This document shows positions 26,337 to 34,839 of a DNA stretch of 64,000 nucleotides, piece by piece. Positions within the stretch are counted from its first letter, which is position 1. Each line of letters begins with the position of its first letter. Source of the stretch: Streptomyces luteolus (GTDB lineage: Bacteria; Actinomycetota; Actinomycetes; Streptomycetales; Streptomycetaceae); contig NZ_JASCIS010000001.1 in NCBI RefSeq assembly GCF_029968015.1, positions 186,001 through 250,000 of the forward strand, in the 5' to 3' direction. A program made the translations under genes and the position numbers. Below the pieces are notes generated by a model. It did not search any database and had not been told where the DNA came from. It worked only from the letters and a program-made list of their open reading frames with translations.

Positions 26337-27197
26337 CTAACCGTTCGCCAGCGCCTGCAAGCGGTCGTACGCGCCGTTGAACTTGTTGTGATCGCCCACG
26401 ATCGGGCCGGAGGACGTGTACTGCCACATCGTGTAGTAGCCCCAGCCCGCCGGAAGCTCACCCGGCGTGGAGTTGTACCGGGCGATCCACAGCGGATGGT
26501 TCGCCGCGAAGCCGCTGTAGTTGCCCGTGCAGGTCTTCCACCAGCTGGTCGCCGTGTAGATCACCGGATAGCGGCCGGTGCGCGTCTTGTAGCGGTTGAC
26601 GAAGTCCCAGATCCAGCTGACCATCCCGGCCTGCGACTTGCCGTAGCACTGGTTCCCGTACGGATTCCACTCGATGTCGAGCGCCCCCGGCAGCGTCTTG
26701 CCGTCCCGCGACCAGCCACCGCCGTTGTTGACGAAGTAGTCCGCCTGCGCGGCGCCGCTCGTCGTGTCCGGAGTGGCGAAGTGGTACGCGCCCCGGATCA
26801 TCCCGACGTTGTACGAGCCGTTGTACTGCTGCGCGAAGTACGGGTTCTTGTAGTACGTGCCCTCGGTCGCCTTCACGTAGGCCCACTTGACGCCACTGCT
26901 CCAGAGCGACGCCCAATTGACGTTGCCCTGGTGGCTGGAGACGTCCACGCCCTCCGTCTGTACGGCGGCGCGCGGGGAGTCGGGCGGCAGCGGGCCCTCG
27001 CCGTCGTGCTCGACGACGCCCATGCCCATGTGGGCGGAGCCGCGCGGCGGGACGTCCTCGGCGGCCTGCGCCGTGGCGGGGAAGGCGAGGAGGAGGGAGA
27101 GGACGGTGAGCAGGACCGCGATCACCGGCTTGCGGGAGCGGCGCGGAGCCGCGGAGCGGTGCGGTCTGGTGGGGGATCCGGGTCTGTGCACAGGCAT
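26337..27197 (-). CDS. Secreted GH25 lysozyme (muramidase)
   Basis: 286 residues. The basic N-terminus and hydrophobic core PVIAVLLTVLSLLLAFPA ending in ATAQA-AED form a Sec signal peptide. The mature protein is a single GH25 barrel: VDVSSHQGNVNWASL (first catalytic Asp), KWAYVKATEGTYYKNP, then LDIEWNPYGNQCYGK with the acidic Asp/Glu pair, and late barrel motifs PLWIARYNS and YTMWQYTSSGPI. It hydrolyses the MurNAc-GlcNAc bond of peptidoglycan. The start has ribosome site GGAGGCGC. No cell-wall-binding repeats are present. It probably acts in wall remodelling or lysis of competitors. Confidence 0.94.
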   Translation of the reverse strand: MPVHRPGSPTRPHRSAAPRRSRKPVIAVLLTVLSLLLAFPATAQAAEDVPPRGSAHMGMGVVEHDGEGPLPPDSPRAAVQTEGVDVSSHQGNVNWASLWSSGVKWAYVKATEGTYYKNPYFAQQYNGSYNVGMIRGAYHFATPDTTSGAAQADYFVNNGGGWSRDGKTLPGALDIEWNPYGNQCYGKSQAGMVSWIWDFVNRYKTRTGRYPVIYTATSWWKTCTGNYSGFAANHPLWIARYNSTPGELPAGWGYYTMWQYTSSGPIVGDHNKFNGAYDRLQALANG

Positions 27198-27419
27198 GGA
27201 GCGCCTCCGAAGGCGTCAAGGGTGCGGTGGGGGGACCTGGAACGAACCGGGGGAGCCGAATGAAACAGGCGTGTGCATGTCATACCCGACGCTACGCACG
27301 TAGAACCCCGCCGGGAAGAGGGTCCGAGGGCTGCCGAAGGTCTACTCCTGCGGAATACTGGCCGAGCTGCGGCGATAGGGCGTCGCGGGAAGAAACTTTC
27401 AGGAACGGGAAAGCGATTC

Positions 27420-27914
27420 ATGGCTGCTGACGTGCACCAGAGCGGCGGAGTGAGCGGAGACGCGCCGCGCCCCGAGAGTGGTGTGGACCACGAATTCCTC
27501 GCCCTGGAACGCGAGTTGACCGTCTTCCTGCGCCGCGCCCGCGCCTCCTCCGGCGAGATGGCCCGCGCCGTCCACCCCGACCTGGAGCCCGCCGCGTACG
27601 GGCTGCTCGTCCGCCTTGAGGAGGGCGGGCCGCAGCGCGCCACCGAACTCGCCGCGTACATCGGCGTCGGCAAGGCCACGATGAGCCGTCAGCTGCGGGC
27701 TCTGGAGGAGCTGGGGCTCGTCGCCCGCGACCCGGACCCCGTCGACGGACGGGCCTCCCTGATGCGCCTCACCGAGGAGGGCCGGGCCCGTTTCCGCACG
27801 GTCCGGGACGCGCGCCGCGCCAAGTACGTGCAGCGCCTGGCCGGGTGGGACCGGCACGAGGTGGCCGAACTGGCCCGGCTGCTCGGCCAGTTGAACGACA
27901 GCTCGGAGAGCTAG
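27420..27914 (+). CDS. MarR family transcriptional regulator
   Basis: 164 residues. Winged helix-turn-helix with AAYGLLVRLEEGGPQRATEL, then AAYIGVGKATMSRQLRALEE and the wing LVARDPDPVDGRASLMRLTE. The first 35 residues are an acidic extension. ATG 27420 is chosen over the far-upstream in-frame ATG because coding quality begins there, after GGGAAAGCGATTC. Divergent from the GH25 gene across a 222-bp gap, so it may control that gene or itself; I see no clear operator. Confidence 0.9.
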   Translation: MAADVHQSGGVSGDAPRPESGVDHEFLALERELTVFLRRARASSGEMARAVHPDLEPAAYGLLVRLEEGGPQRATELAAYIGVGKATMSRQLRALEELGLVARDPDPVDGRASLMRLTEEGRARFRTVRDARRAKYVQRLAGWDRHEVAELARLLGQLNDSSES

Positions 27915-27956
27915 GGCCAGCCCGTCTCTACGGCTCTACGGCCCGGCTCCGGACGC

Positions 27957-28802
27957 CTACAGCTCCGCGAACACCGCCGCCGCGTCGTCGTGCACCTTGC
28001 CGCGCGGGGTCGACGGGCCGGGCCCCGTTCCGGACTCCAGCGCCCGGACGCGGTCGATCAGCTCCTGCGGGCCGGCCTTGCGCAGCAGCGCCACGCACTC
28101 CGTCCACGTGCCCGCGCCGAACCGCTCCACCCAGCGCGCCGCCCCGTCCGTCAGGGCCGCCACACTGCGCACTTCGGCGCGCGGCCGGGTCCCGCACACC
28201 GCGCGCCGCGCCACGTCCGGGTCGGCCGCCGCCGTGAAGAACCCGCCCTCCGCGTTCCGCAGCGCCTCGACCCCGGCGACGTACTCCCGTGCCGCGGCGG
28301 CCCGTTCGAGCGAGCCGTCCGGCAGGGCGCGTACGGCCGCGCGCAGCCGGTCGATCTGAGGGGGCAGGGTGGCGAGGCGCTCGTCGAGGACCGCGCGGAC
28401 CGTGCCGTCGGCCGCTTCCATGAGCAACGCCGAGTCGGACAGGACGAGATGCTCGACCCGCTCCTCGTCCCACCGCACGAGCACCACCGTCGCCTGAGGC
28501 GTACGGGAGTGAGAAAGGTCACAGGTTGGCCGGTGCGCTTCGGCGGTACGCGCGATGGCCTCGGCCAGGACCTCCCGCAAGCCCAGATCTCGCCGCGAAC
28601 CGGACAGTTCACCGAGGACGCCGCCGAGCCGGGCCGTGAACCAGGGGACGGAATGCAGACAGCCGTAGTCGTCGGCGGGCGGGGTGACCCCGTCGAGCAG
28701 CACCAGCGTGCCGCCCTTGCCGGACGCGGGGAGCGCGACCGACGCGTAGTCCTCGTTGGGGCGCCCCGGGTCGCCGGGCTCCGTGGCCAGTTCGATGCGC
28801 AT
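27957..28802 (-). CDS. PP2C-like Ser/Thr phosphatase-fold protein
   Basis: 281 residues. N-terminal RIELATEPGDPGRPNEDYAS and LVLLDGVTPPADDYGC resemble the PP2C metal-binding motifs (NED and DG), and SDSALLMEAADG and RSVAALTDGAARWVERF match later PP2C strands; KVHDDAAAVFAEL is the terminal DD motif. The core is shorter and more divergent than in SpoIIE- or PstP-type enzymes, so activity is likely but not certain. ATG 28802 starts the conserved region; in-frame starts upstream lie in the divergent promoter. Convergent with the MarR gene, divergent from the conservon. Confidence 0.8.
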   Translation of the reverse strand: MRIELATEPGDPGRPNEDYASVALPASGKGGTLVLLDGVTPPADDYGCLHSVPWFTARLGGVLGELSGSRRDLGLREVLAEAIARTAEAHRPTCDLSHSRTPQATVVLVRWDEERVEHLVLSDSALLMEAADGTVRAVLDERLATLPPQIDRLRAAVRALPDGSLERAAAAREYVAGVEALRNAEGGFFTAAADPDVARRAVCGTRPRAEVRSVAALTDGAARWVERFGAGTWTECVALLRKAGPQELIDRVRALESGTGPGPSTPRGKVHDDAAAVFAEL

Positions 28803-29139
28803 GCGGCCAGTCTGCACGAGCTCCGCACACACCGGGACTTGGGCCGATACGGCGGCCCCGCCGCCGGGTTTTCGCCGGATTGATAGCCTCCGGGAAGCGA
28901 GCGGCGGGGCATCTTGCCAAAGCGGGCCCGGCCCGTCCAACCGGCGCTCCGCGTGCGGTCGATGCGCGTGCCCGAGGAACTTGCCGGGCCACTCCGGTCG
29001 ATGTTCACTCCTTCGGGTGGCCCGGCGAAGGATGGGCGACCACTGCTCAACCGCACTGGAATGGTCATGAGCCGTACCAGAGGGGCCTGTGTTGACCCGT
29101 CGTCACTTGTGCCCCCGGTGAGGAACGAGAACTTCAAGA
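28803..29139. other. Divergent promoter region, PP2C gene / conservon
   Basis: 337 bp without a credible gene. It contains a CCTTCG/CGAAGG dyad near 29012-29032 and a TTGACC hexamer near 29092 that could be a -35 element for cvnA. No confident -10 was found. Confidence 0.4.
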
Positions 29140-32100
29140 ATGCGAGCACCGGTGCAGATGAAGCGGCCTCGGGGCAAGGGCGACAAGGCCGCGGAGCGGC
29201 CCGTGAACGCCGAGGGCGCGACCTCCGAGGCGCGCGCCGACACTCCTGAGGGCACCGCCACGGGGGCAGGCACCGCCACCGAGCGGCCGCTGCCCGACGC
29301 CGCCCCCGCGGGCGGCCGCAAGCGGGTGCGCAACCGCCTGGTCGTGGCCGTCGCCGTGGTCGCCGCCACCGTCGCGGGCGCGGGCGCCCCCGGCATCACC
29401 GCCTCCTCCGCGCAGCTCGCCGAGTCCCAGGAACTCGTCACGCTCGCCGAACTCACCAAGAGCGCGGTCACCCTGGCGCACGCCCTCGCCGACGAACGCG
29501 ACAAGGTCACCACCCACATCGCCGCCGGCCGCCCCGACGACCCCGCCGCGCGCAGCGCCCTCACCGAGGGCCGCGGCGGCGTCGACCGCCGCATCAGGGA
29601 AGTCCGCGCCGAGGCACCCGCCGCACTCCGCAAGGACCTCGACGCCCTCGAAGCGGTCCGCCGCTCCGCCACCGAAGGCCGGGGCACCGCCCTCGACGCG
29701 CACGACGCCTACAGCGAGGCCATCGGCGAACTGCACGCCCTCGTCGAGGACCTGGCCGAGAAGATGCCGCCCCGGGCCGGCTCCGGCGCCCGCGCGCTCG
29801 CCGACCTCGACCGCGCCGTCGAGCAGGCCGGCGCCACCCGCGGCCTGCTGCTCGCCGCCCTCGCCACGCCCCGCGACCCGGCCGCCGGCATCGACCCGGT
29901 CACCGGCCGCCCGCAGACCGCCGCGAGTACCAACTCCCGCAACCGCAACGCCCTCGTGGCCGCCGCACAGCAGGCCCGGGTCAGCGAGCAGGCCGCCCGT
30001 ACCGACTTCGAGCGCGCCGCACCCGACGCCGACCGGGCCAAGCTCGGCTCCACCGTCACCGGGCCGGACGTCGCCACCGCCGAGCGGTACCTGGCCCGGC
30101 TCACCGACCAGCCGACGCTCTCCGCCGCCGAACTCCGCTACGACCGGGGGCGGGTGGAGGCCGCGCTCTCCGCCCGTGTCGAGCAGCTGCGCAGCGTCGA
30201 GAACACCCTGGGCGCCGACCGCATCGAGAGCCTCTCCACGCTCCGCGACGACGACGTCACCGCGCTCGAAGTACGCATCGCCCTCGTCGGCGTCCTGCTG
30301 CTGCTCGCCGTCGGCATCGCCACCGGCGTCGCCCGTACGCTGACCCGCCCGCTCGCCGTCCTCCGGCTCGGCTCCGCCCGGCTCGCCGAGACCCCGGCCA
30401 CGGACGAGCCGATCCGCTTCACCGGCCGCAACGACGAGTTCGCCGCCGTCGTCCGCTCCGTCAACACCCTGCACACGCACACCCAGCGCCTGCAGGAGCG
30501 GCTCACCTTCCTGGAGGGCGACCGCAAGCACCTCGTCGGGCAGCGCGAGAAGCTCGCCGACGAGCGCGAGGAGCTGCGCGAGCAGCTCGACGAGGCGGTG
30601 GCGGCGGCCGAGCGCGCGGGCAAGGACGGCGGCGGCACCGTCGTCCAGCTCGCCCTGCGCAACCTCACCCTCGTGGAGCGCCAACTCGGCGTCATCGAGA
30701 ACCTGGAGGAGCGCGAGCAGGACCCCGACCGCCTCGGCACGCTCTTCAAGCTCGACCACTTCGCCACGGTCATGCGCCGCCACAGCGAGAACCTCCTGGT
30801 CCTCGCGGGCGCCGAGCACCGCGACAGCCACCCGGGACCGGTGCCGCTGGTCGACGTGGTGCGGGCCGCCGTCAGCGAGATCGACGCGTACGACCGGGTC
30901 CGGATCGCGTCCCTGCCGCCGCACACCCACCTCGCGGGCTCCACAGCCGACGACATCAGCCACCTGGTCGCCGAACTCCTGGAGAACGCCACGTCGTTCT
31001 CCCCGCCGGACGCCGCCGTCGAGGCCTCCGGCTGGCTCCTGGAGAGCGGCGACGTGATGCTCTCCGTACGCGACGAGGGCATCGGCCTGCCCGAGGAGCG
31101 CCTGCGCGAACTCAACGCCCGCCTCACGGAGTTCGACCCGCGGCAGCCGTACGAGCCGACGACCGCTGAGGTGGAGGCCGCCGGTTCCGAGGGGCTCGGG
31201 CTCGGGCTCTACGTCGTGGCCCGGCTCGCCGCCCGGCACGGACTGCGGGTCGAGCTGCGCGAGCAGAAGCAGGGCGGGCTCGCGGCGCTCGTGGTCCTGC
31301 CCACGTCGATCCTCGCCGCCGCCCCGGCCGGGGCCTCCCCGCAGCATGCGGCCGCGGTCACGGCGGTGCCGCGGGTGCATCTGCCCGGCGCCGAGGCCGA
31401 GGTCAACTCCAATGTCCTGGACCGGCGTTCGGCGGAGGAGCCGGGGGATCCGGACACGGCGGAGGAGCCCGTGGAGCAGGAGGCGGCGGACGACCCGTTC
31501 ATCCGCGCCGCCGAGCGGGCCTTCGACGAGCTGGCGGCCGCGGCGGAGCCGGGGGCGGACACGGAGCCCGAGGCGGACGAGGAGTCGGAGGCCGAGGCTT
31601 CCGATGCCGTCGACTCCGAGCGGGACGTCGAGCGCGACGAGCGCGACGAGCGGGGCTCCGAGCGTGACGAAGAGCCCGAGCTGAACTCCGACTCCGACCG
31701 CGAGCCGGACCTCGCACCGGAGCCCGAGCAAAAGCTCGCCGCCGAGCCGGAGCCCGAGTTTGAGCACGCCCCCGAGGCCAAGCCGGGGCACGCCCCCAAG
31801 GCCAAGCCGGGATACGCCCCCGACTCCGAGCCGGGGCACGCGCTCGGCCCTGAGCCCGAGCTGAACTCCGACTCCGAGCGCGGGCTGGACCTCGCACCGG
31901 AGCCCGGGCAAAAGCTCGCCGCCGAGCCGGAGGCCGAGCTCGAGCACGCCCCCGAGGCCAAGCCGGAGCACGCCGCCGACTCCGAGCCGGGGCACGCGCT
32001 CGGCCCTGAGCCCGAGCTGGAGTCCGACTCCGACCGCGAGCTGGACCTCGCACCGGAGCCCGGGCAAAAGCTCGCCGCCGAGCCGAAGCCCGAGCTCGAG

Positions 32101-33267
32101 CACGCCCCCGAGGCCAAGCCGGAGCACGCCGCCGACCCCGATGACAACGTGGGGCGCACGCTCGACCTCGACCCGGCGTCTGAGCACGCCCCCGAGGCCA
32201 AGCCGGAGCACAAGCTCGGCCCCGAGCAGGGGCACACGCTCCCCGACCCCGACCCGGAGCACGCGCTCGACTCCGAGCAGGGGCGCACGCCCGACCCCGA
32301 GCAGGCGCTCGACCCCGAGCTGAAGCACGCGCTCGACCCCGAGCCGGAATCTGAGCCGGAGCACGCGCTCGACCCTGAGCAGGGGCGCACGCCCGACCCC
32401 GAGCAGGGGCGCACGCCCGACCCCGAGCCGGAGCACGCGTTCGACCCCGAGCCGAAGCACGCGCTCGACCCCGACCCGGAGCCCGCGCTCGACCCCGAGC
32501 CGGAACCCGAACCGAAGCACGCGCTCGACCCCCAGCCCGTCTCCGGACGCGCCCCCGAGCCCGCCTCCGAGGCCGAACTCGCCCCCGAGCCCGCCTCCGA
32601 GGCCGAACCCGCCCCCGAGCCCGCCTCCGAGGCCGTCCTCGACCCCGAGCCCGCCTCCGAGGCCGAACTCGCCTCCGCGGGCGAACCCGAACCCGACCCC
32701 GAGGCCGAACTCGCCTCCGCGGGCGAACCCGACCCCGAACCCGCCCCGGCCCCCCGTACGCTCGCCGACGCGCTCGGTGTCGACGGCCTCTCCCCGGAGG
32801 CCGAGGCCGACCGTGAACTCCTCGGCGTAGAGGCCGAGTCGGCCGACGGTGACCCCGCGCCCCTCCCCGCCCCCGCGAGTGACTCCGTGCTCGCGTCCGA
32901 GGCGGACGAGCGGCACGAGCGGGCCGCCGACGCCGAAACCGTCCCGCAGCAGGCCAGGCGCGAGGTGCGCGAGGCCCTGCCGCAGCGGGAGCGCACCACC
33001 GAGACGGGGCTGCCCGTGCGCACGCCCAAGGCCACCGGGCCCGCCCCCGAGCCCGTGGCCCGCCGCAGCGCCGTCGACCCGGAGGAGCTGCGCCGCAGGC
33101 TCGGCAGCTTCCACCGGGGAGCCAACTCCGGCCGCCGAGACGTACAGGCCGAACTCGCCGAGCGGACCACCCGGTCCGAAGCCGGTGACGACGTGACCCC
33201 CGGGGAGGTGCCCGACCGGGCGACCCGGACCGATCAGGGGGACCCAGCCGAGGAGGCCCGCAGTTGA
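29140..33267 (+). CDS. cvnA: Conservon sensor CvnA: nitrate/nitrite-sensing-like histidine kinase homologue with giant repetitive tail
   Basis: 1375 residues. A membrane segment (~67-85) and a second one (VGVLLLLAVGIATGVARTL, ~385-405) enclose an extracellular NIT-type helical sensor. Then HAMP, a coiled coil (REKLADEREELREQLDEAVA) and an HATPase with N-box HLVAELLENATSFSPP and DEGIGLPEERL; there is no obvious phospho-His box, as is usual for CvnA. Residues ~760-1290 are a Glu/Pro/Asp/Ala-rich disordered tail built from DNA repeats. The last 40 residues (VDPEELRRRLGSFHRGANSG) are the usual CvnA end, so the tail is an internal expansion. First gene of cvnABCD; its TGA overlaps the TTG start of cvnB. 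Confidence 0.92.
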   Translation: MRAPVQMKRPRGKGDKAAERPVNAEGATSEARADTPEGTATGAGTATERPLPDAAPAGGRKRVRNRLVVAVAVVAATVAGAGAPGITASSAQLAESQELVTLAELTKSAVTLAHALADERDKVTTHIAAGRPDDPAARSALTEGRGGVDRRIREVRAEAPAALRKDLDALEAVRRSATEGRGTALDAHDAYSEAIGELHALVEDLAEKMPPRAGSGARALADLDRAVEQAGATRGLLLAALATPRDPAAGIDPVTGRPQTAASTNSRNRNALVAAAQQARVSEQAARTDFERAAPDADRAKLGSTVTGPDVATAERYLARLTDQPTLSAAELRYDRGRVEAALSARVEQLRSVENTLGADRIESLSTLRDDDVTALEVRIALVGVLLLLAVGIATGVARTLTRPLAVLRLGSARLAETPATDEPIRFTGRNDEFAAVVRSVNTLHTHTQRLQERLTFLEGDRKHLVGQREKLADEREELREQLDEAVAAAERAGKDGGGTVVQLALRNLTLVERQLGVIENLEEREQDPDRLGTLFKLDHFATVMRRHSENLLVLAGAEHRDSHPGPVPLVDVVRAAVSEIDAYDRVRIASLPPHTHLAGSTADDISHLVAELLENATSFSPPDAAVEASGWLLESGDVMLSVRDEGIGLPEERLRELNARLTEFDPRQPYEPTTAEVEAAGSEGLGLGLYVVARLAARHGLRVELREQKQGGLAALVVLPTSILAAAPAGASPQHAAAVTAVPRVHLPGAEAEVNSNVLDRRSAEEPGDPDTAEEPVEQEAADDPFIRAAERAFDELAAAAEPGADTEPEADEESEAEASDAVDSERDVERDERDERGSERDEEPELNSDSDREPDLAPEPEQKLAAEPEPEFEHAPEAKPGHAPKAKPGYAPDSEPGHALGPEPELNSDSERGLDLAPEPGQKLAAEPEAELEHAPEAKPEHAADSEPGHALGPEPELESDSDRELDLAPEPGQKLAAEPKPELEHAPEAKPEHAADPDDNVGRTLDLDPASEHAPEAKPEHKLGPEQGHTLPDPDPEHALDSEQGRTPDPEQALDPELKHALDPEPESEPEHALDPEQGRTPDPEQGRTPDPEPEHAFDPEPKHALDPDPEPALDPEPEPEPKHALDPQPVSGRAPEPASEAELAPEPASEAEPAPEPASEAVLDPEPASEAELASAGEPEPDPEAELASAGEPDPEPAPAPRTLADALGVDGLSPEAEADRELLGVEAESADGDPAPLPAPASDSVLASEADERHERAADAETVPQQARREVREALPQRERTTETGLPVRTPKATGPAPEPVARRSAVDPEELRRRLGSFHRGANSGRRDVQAELAERTTRSEAGDDVTPGEVPDRATRTDQGDPAEEARS
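31674..32130 (+). repeat. Long direct repeats inside cvnA
   Basis: A block containing GACCTCGCACCGGAGCCC and AAAAGCTCGCCGCCGAGCCG recurs with spacings of about 180 and 156 bp (starting near 31681, 31861 and 32017). Shorter Glu-Pro-Glu-His-Ala units and GAGCAGGGGCGCACGCCCGA units continue to about 32540. All units are multiples of 3, so the frame is kept. Confidence 0.85.
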
Positions 33268-33755
33268 CCGCTCCCAGTACGTCCCGTGCGTACCGTCTCA
33301 GCAGCGAAGCCCAGAACCTGCACTGGCTGCTCGACAACCTGGTCCGGGAGGTCCCCGGACTGCTCTCCGTGGCCGTGGTCTCGTCCGACGGGCTGCTGCT
33401 GCTCTCCTCCGACCCGGAGGTGAACGCCGCGGCCCAGACGCCGCGGACCGCCGCCGGGCCGAAGGGGTCGAGCGCCGACCTCGCCACGATCGTCTCCGGC
33501 ATCGGCAGCCTCACCATCGGGGCCGCGAAGCTGATGGACGGCGGCGGCATCAAGCAGACCGTGGTCGCCATGGACGAGGGCAGCCTCTTCGTCATGTCGA
33601 TCAGTGACGGCTCGCTGCTCGGGGTGCACGCCGCGCCGGACTGCGACGTCAGCGTCGTCGCGTACCACATGGCCCTCTTCGTGGGCCGCGCCGGACACGT
33701 CCTGACCCCCGAACTCCGCAGCGAGCTGCGGCAGTCGATGGAGACCGGACGGTGA
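33264..33755 (+). CDS. cvnB: Conservon roadblock/LC7 protein CvnB
   Basis: 163 residues of roadblock/LC7 fold: LHWLLDNLVREVPGLLSVAV, VSSDGLLLLSS, and IKQTVVAMDEGSLFVMSISD. Such proteins regulate small GTPases, here CvnD. Translation starts at TTG 33264 overlapping the CvnA stop as TTGA, and the gene's own stop overlaps the next start as GTGA, so the operon is tightly coupled. Confidence 0.94.
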   Translation: MTAPSTSRAYRLSSEAQNLHWLLDNLVREVPGLLSVAVVSSDGLLLLSSDPEVNAAAQTPRTAAGPKGSSADLATIVSGIGSLTIGAAKLMDGGGIKQTVVAMDEGSLFVMSISDGSLLGVHAAPDCDVSVVAYHMALFVGRAGHVLTPELRSELRQSMETGR

Positions 33756-34159
33756 CCGCCCCGGGCGCCGCCGCGCAGCTGCCGGTGCGCGGCCGGGGAC
33801 GCAGGCCCGCGCGGGTCCGCCCGTACTCGCTCACCGGCGGCCGTACGCGCTTCGCGCACGTCCTGCTCGTCGAGACCTTCGTCGCCGCGAGCCAGGCGCC
33901 GGGGGCCGAGGAGCGGCCGGCCGTGGCGCCGCGCGGGCGGGGTGTGCCCGAGATGCGGGCGATCGTCGACGTGTGCCGCAGGATGCGCACCGTCGCCGAG
34001 GTCTCCGCGCTCCTGAAGATGCCGCTCGGCGTGGTCCGCGTCCTCCTCAGCGACCTGGCCGACCAGGGAAGGGTCCGGGTGTACGGCACCGGGCACGGCC
34101 CCGGACAGCCCGACCGCGCACTGCTCGAAAGGGTGCTGGGTGGACTCCGCCGCCTCTGA
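33752..34159 (+). CDS. cvnC: Conservon DUF742 protein CvnC
   Basis: 135 residues, DUF742: RVRPYSLTGGRTRFAHVLLV then MRAIVDVCRRMRTVAEVSAL and the winged-helix-like LLKMPLGVVRVLLSDLADQG. DUF742 proteins are fixed members of conservons, thought to associate at the membrane with CvnA, B and D. GTG start overlaps the cvnB stop, and the 3' end overlaps cvnD by 20 bp. Confidence 0.94.
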   Translation: MTAPGAAAQLPVRGRGRRPARVRPYSLTGGRTRFAHVLLVETFVAASQAPGAEERPAVAPRGRGVPEMRAIVDVCRRMRTVAEVSALLKMPLGVVRVLLSDLADQGRVRVYGTGHGPGQPDRALLERVLGGLRRL

Positions 34160-34784
34160 CACGCTCACCGCAGCCGAGGAAGCCCCAGAAGCCGAAGCGG
34201 GCCTGCAGCCCTGGCAGTCCGACCTCAGCCGCGCACCCATCGCCACGAAGATCGTGGTCGCGGGCGGCTTCGGCGCGGGCAAGACCACCCTCGTCGGGAC
34301 GGTCTCCGAGATCAGCCCGCTGCGCACCGAGTCCCTGATGACCGAGGCGAGCGCCGGCACCGGGGACGACGACCTGGGCCCGGTCCCGCAGAAGGCCACG
34401 ACCACGGTCGCCATGGACTTCGGCCGGATCACGCTCGACGACGACCTCGTCCTGTACCTCTTCGGCACCCCCGGCCAGGCCCGGTTCTGGTTCATGTGGG
34501 ACGACCTGGTGCGCGGCGCGGCCGGCGTGGTCGTGCTCGCCGACACCCGCCGCCTCGACGACTGCTTCCCGGCCCTGGACTACGTGGAGGGCTGCGGACT
34601 GCCGTACGTGGTGGCCGTCAACCACTTCGACGGCTCCGACCGGTTCGCGGCCGACGAGGTGCGCGAGGCGCTCGACGTGCCCACCCATGTGCCGGTCCTG
34701 GTCATGGACGCGCGCCGCCGGATCAGCGTCGTCGAGACGCTGCTCGCCCTCGTGCGGCACGCCTGCGACACCACCCCGGAGTAG
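34140..34784 (+). CDS. cvnD: Conservon small GTPase CvnD
   Basis: 214 residues. Ras-like GTPase with P-loop VVAGGFGAGKTTLVG, switch II-type DLVLYLFGTPGQARFWFMWD, and guanine-specificity region VVAVNHFDG (NHFD in place of NKxD). It has the FGAGKTT variant typical of CvnD. GTG start 34140 lies inside cvnC. It would act as the output switch of the membrane complex. Confidence 0.94.
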   Translation: MDSAASDTLTAAEEAPEAEAGLQPWQSDLSRAPIATKIVVAGGFGAGKTTLVGTVSEISPLRTESLMTEASAGTGDDDLGPVPQKATTTVAMDFGRITLDDDLVLYLFGTPGQARFWFMWDDLVRGAAGVVVLADTRRLDDCFPALDYVEGCGLPYVVAVNHFDGSDRFAADEVREALDVPTHVPVLVMDARRRISVVETLLALVRHACDTTPE

Positions 34785-34839
34785 CCGTACCGCTCGCGGC
34801 CCGGGAGGCCGCCGCCGCACAGGAGAGCGAGACCACCGC

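Noticed and set aside
29134..33114. 1326-codon open frame antisense to cvnA
   Set aside because: Shadow of cvnA; the repetitive GLGLGLG composition is the complement of the Glu/Pro repeats.
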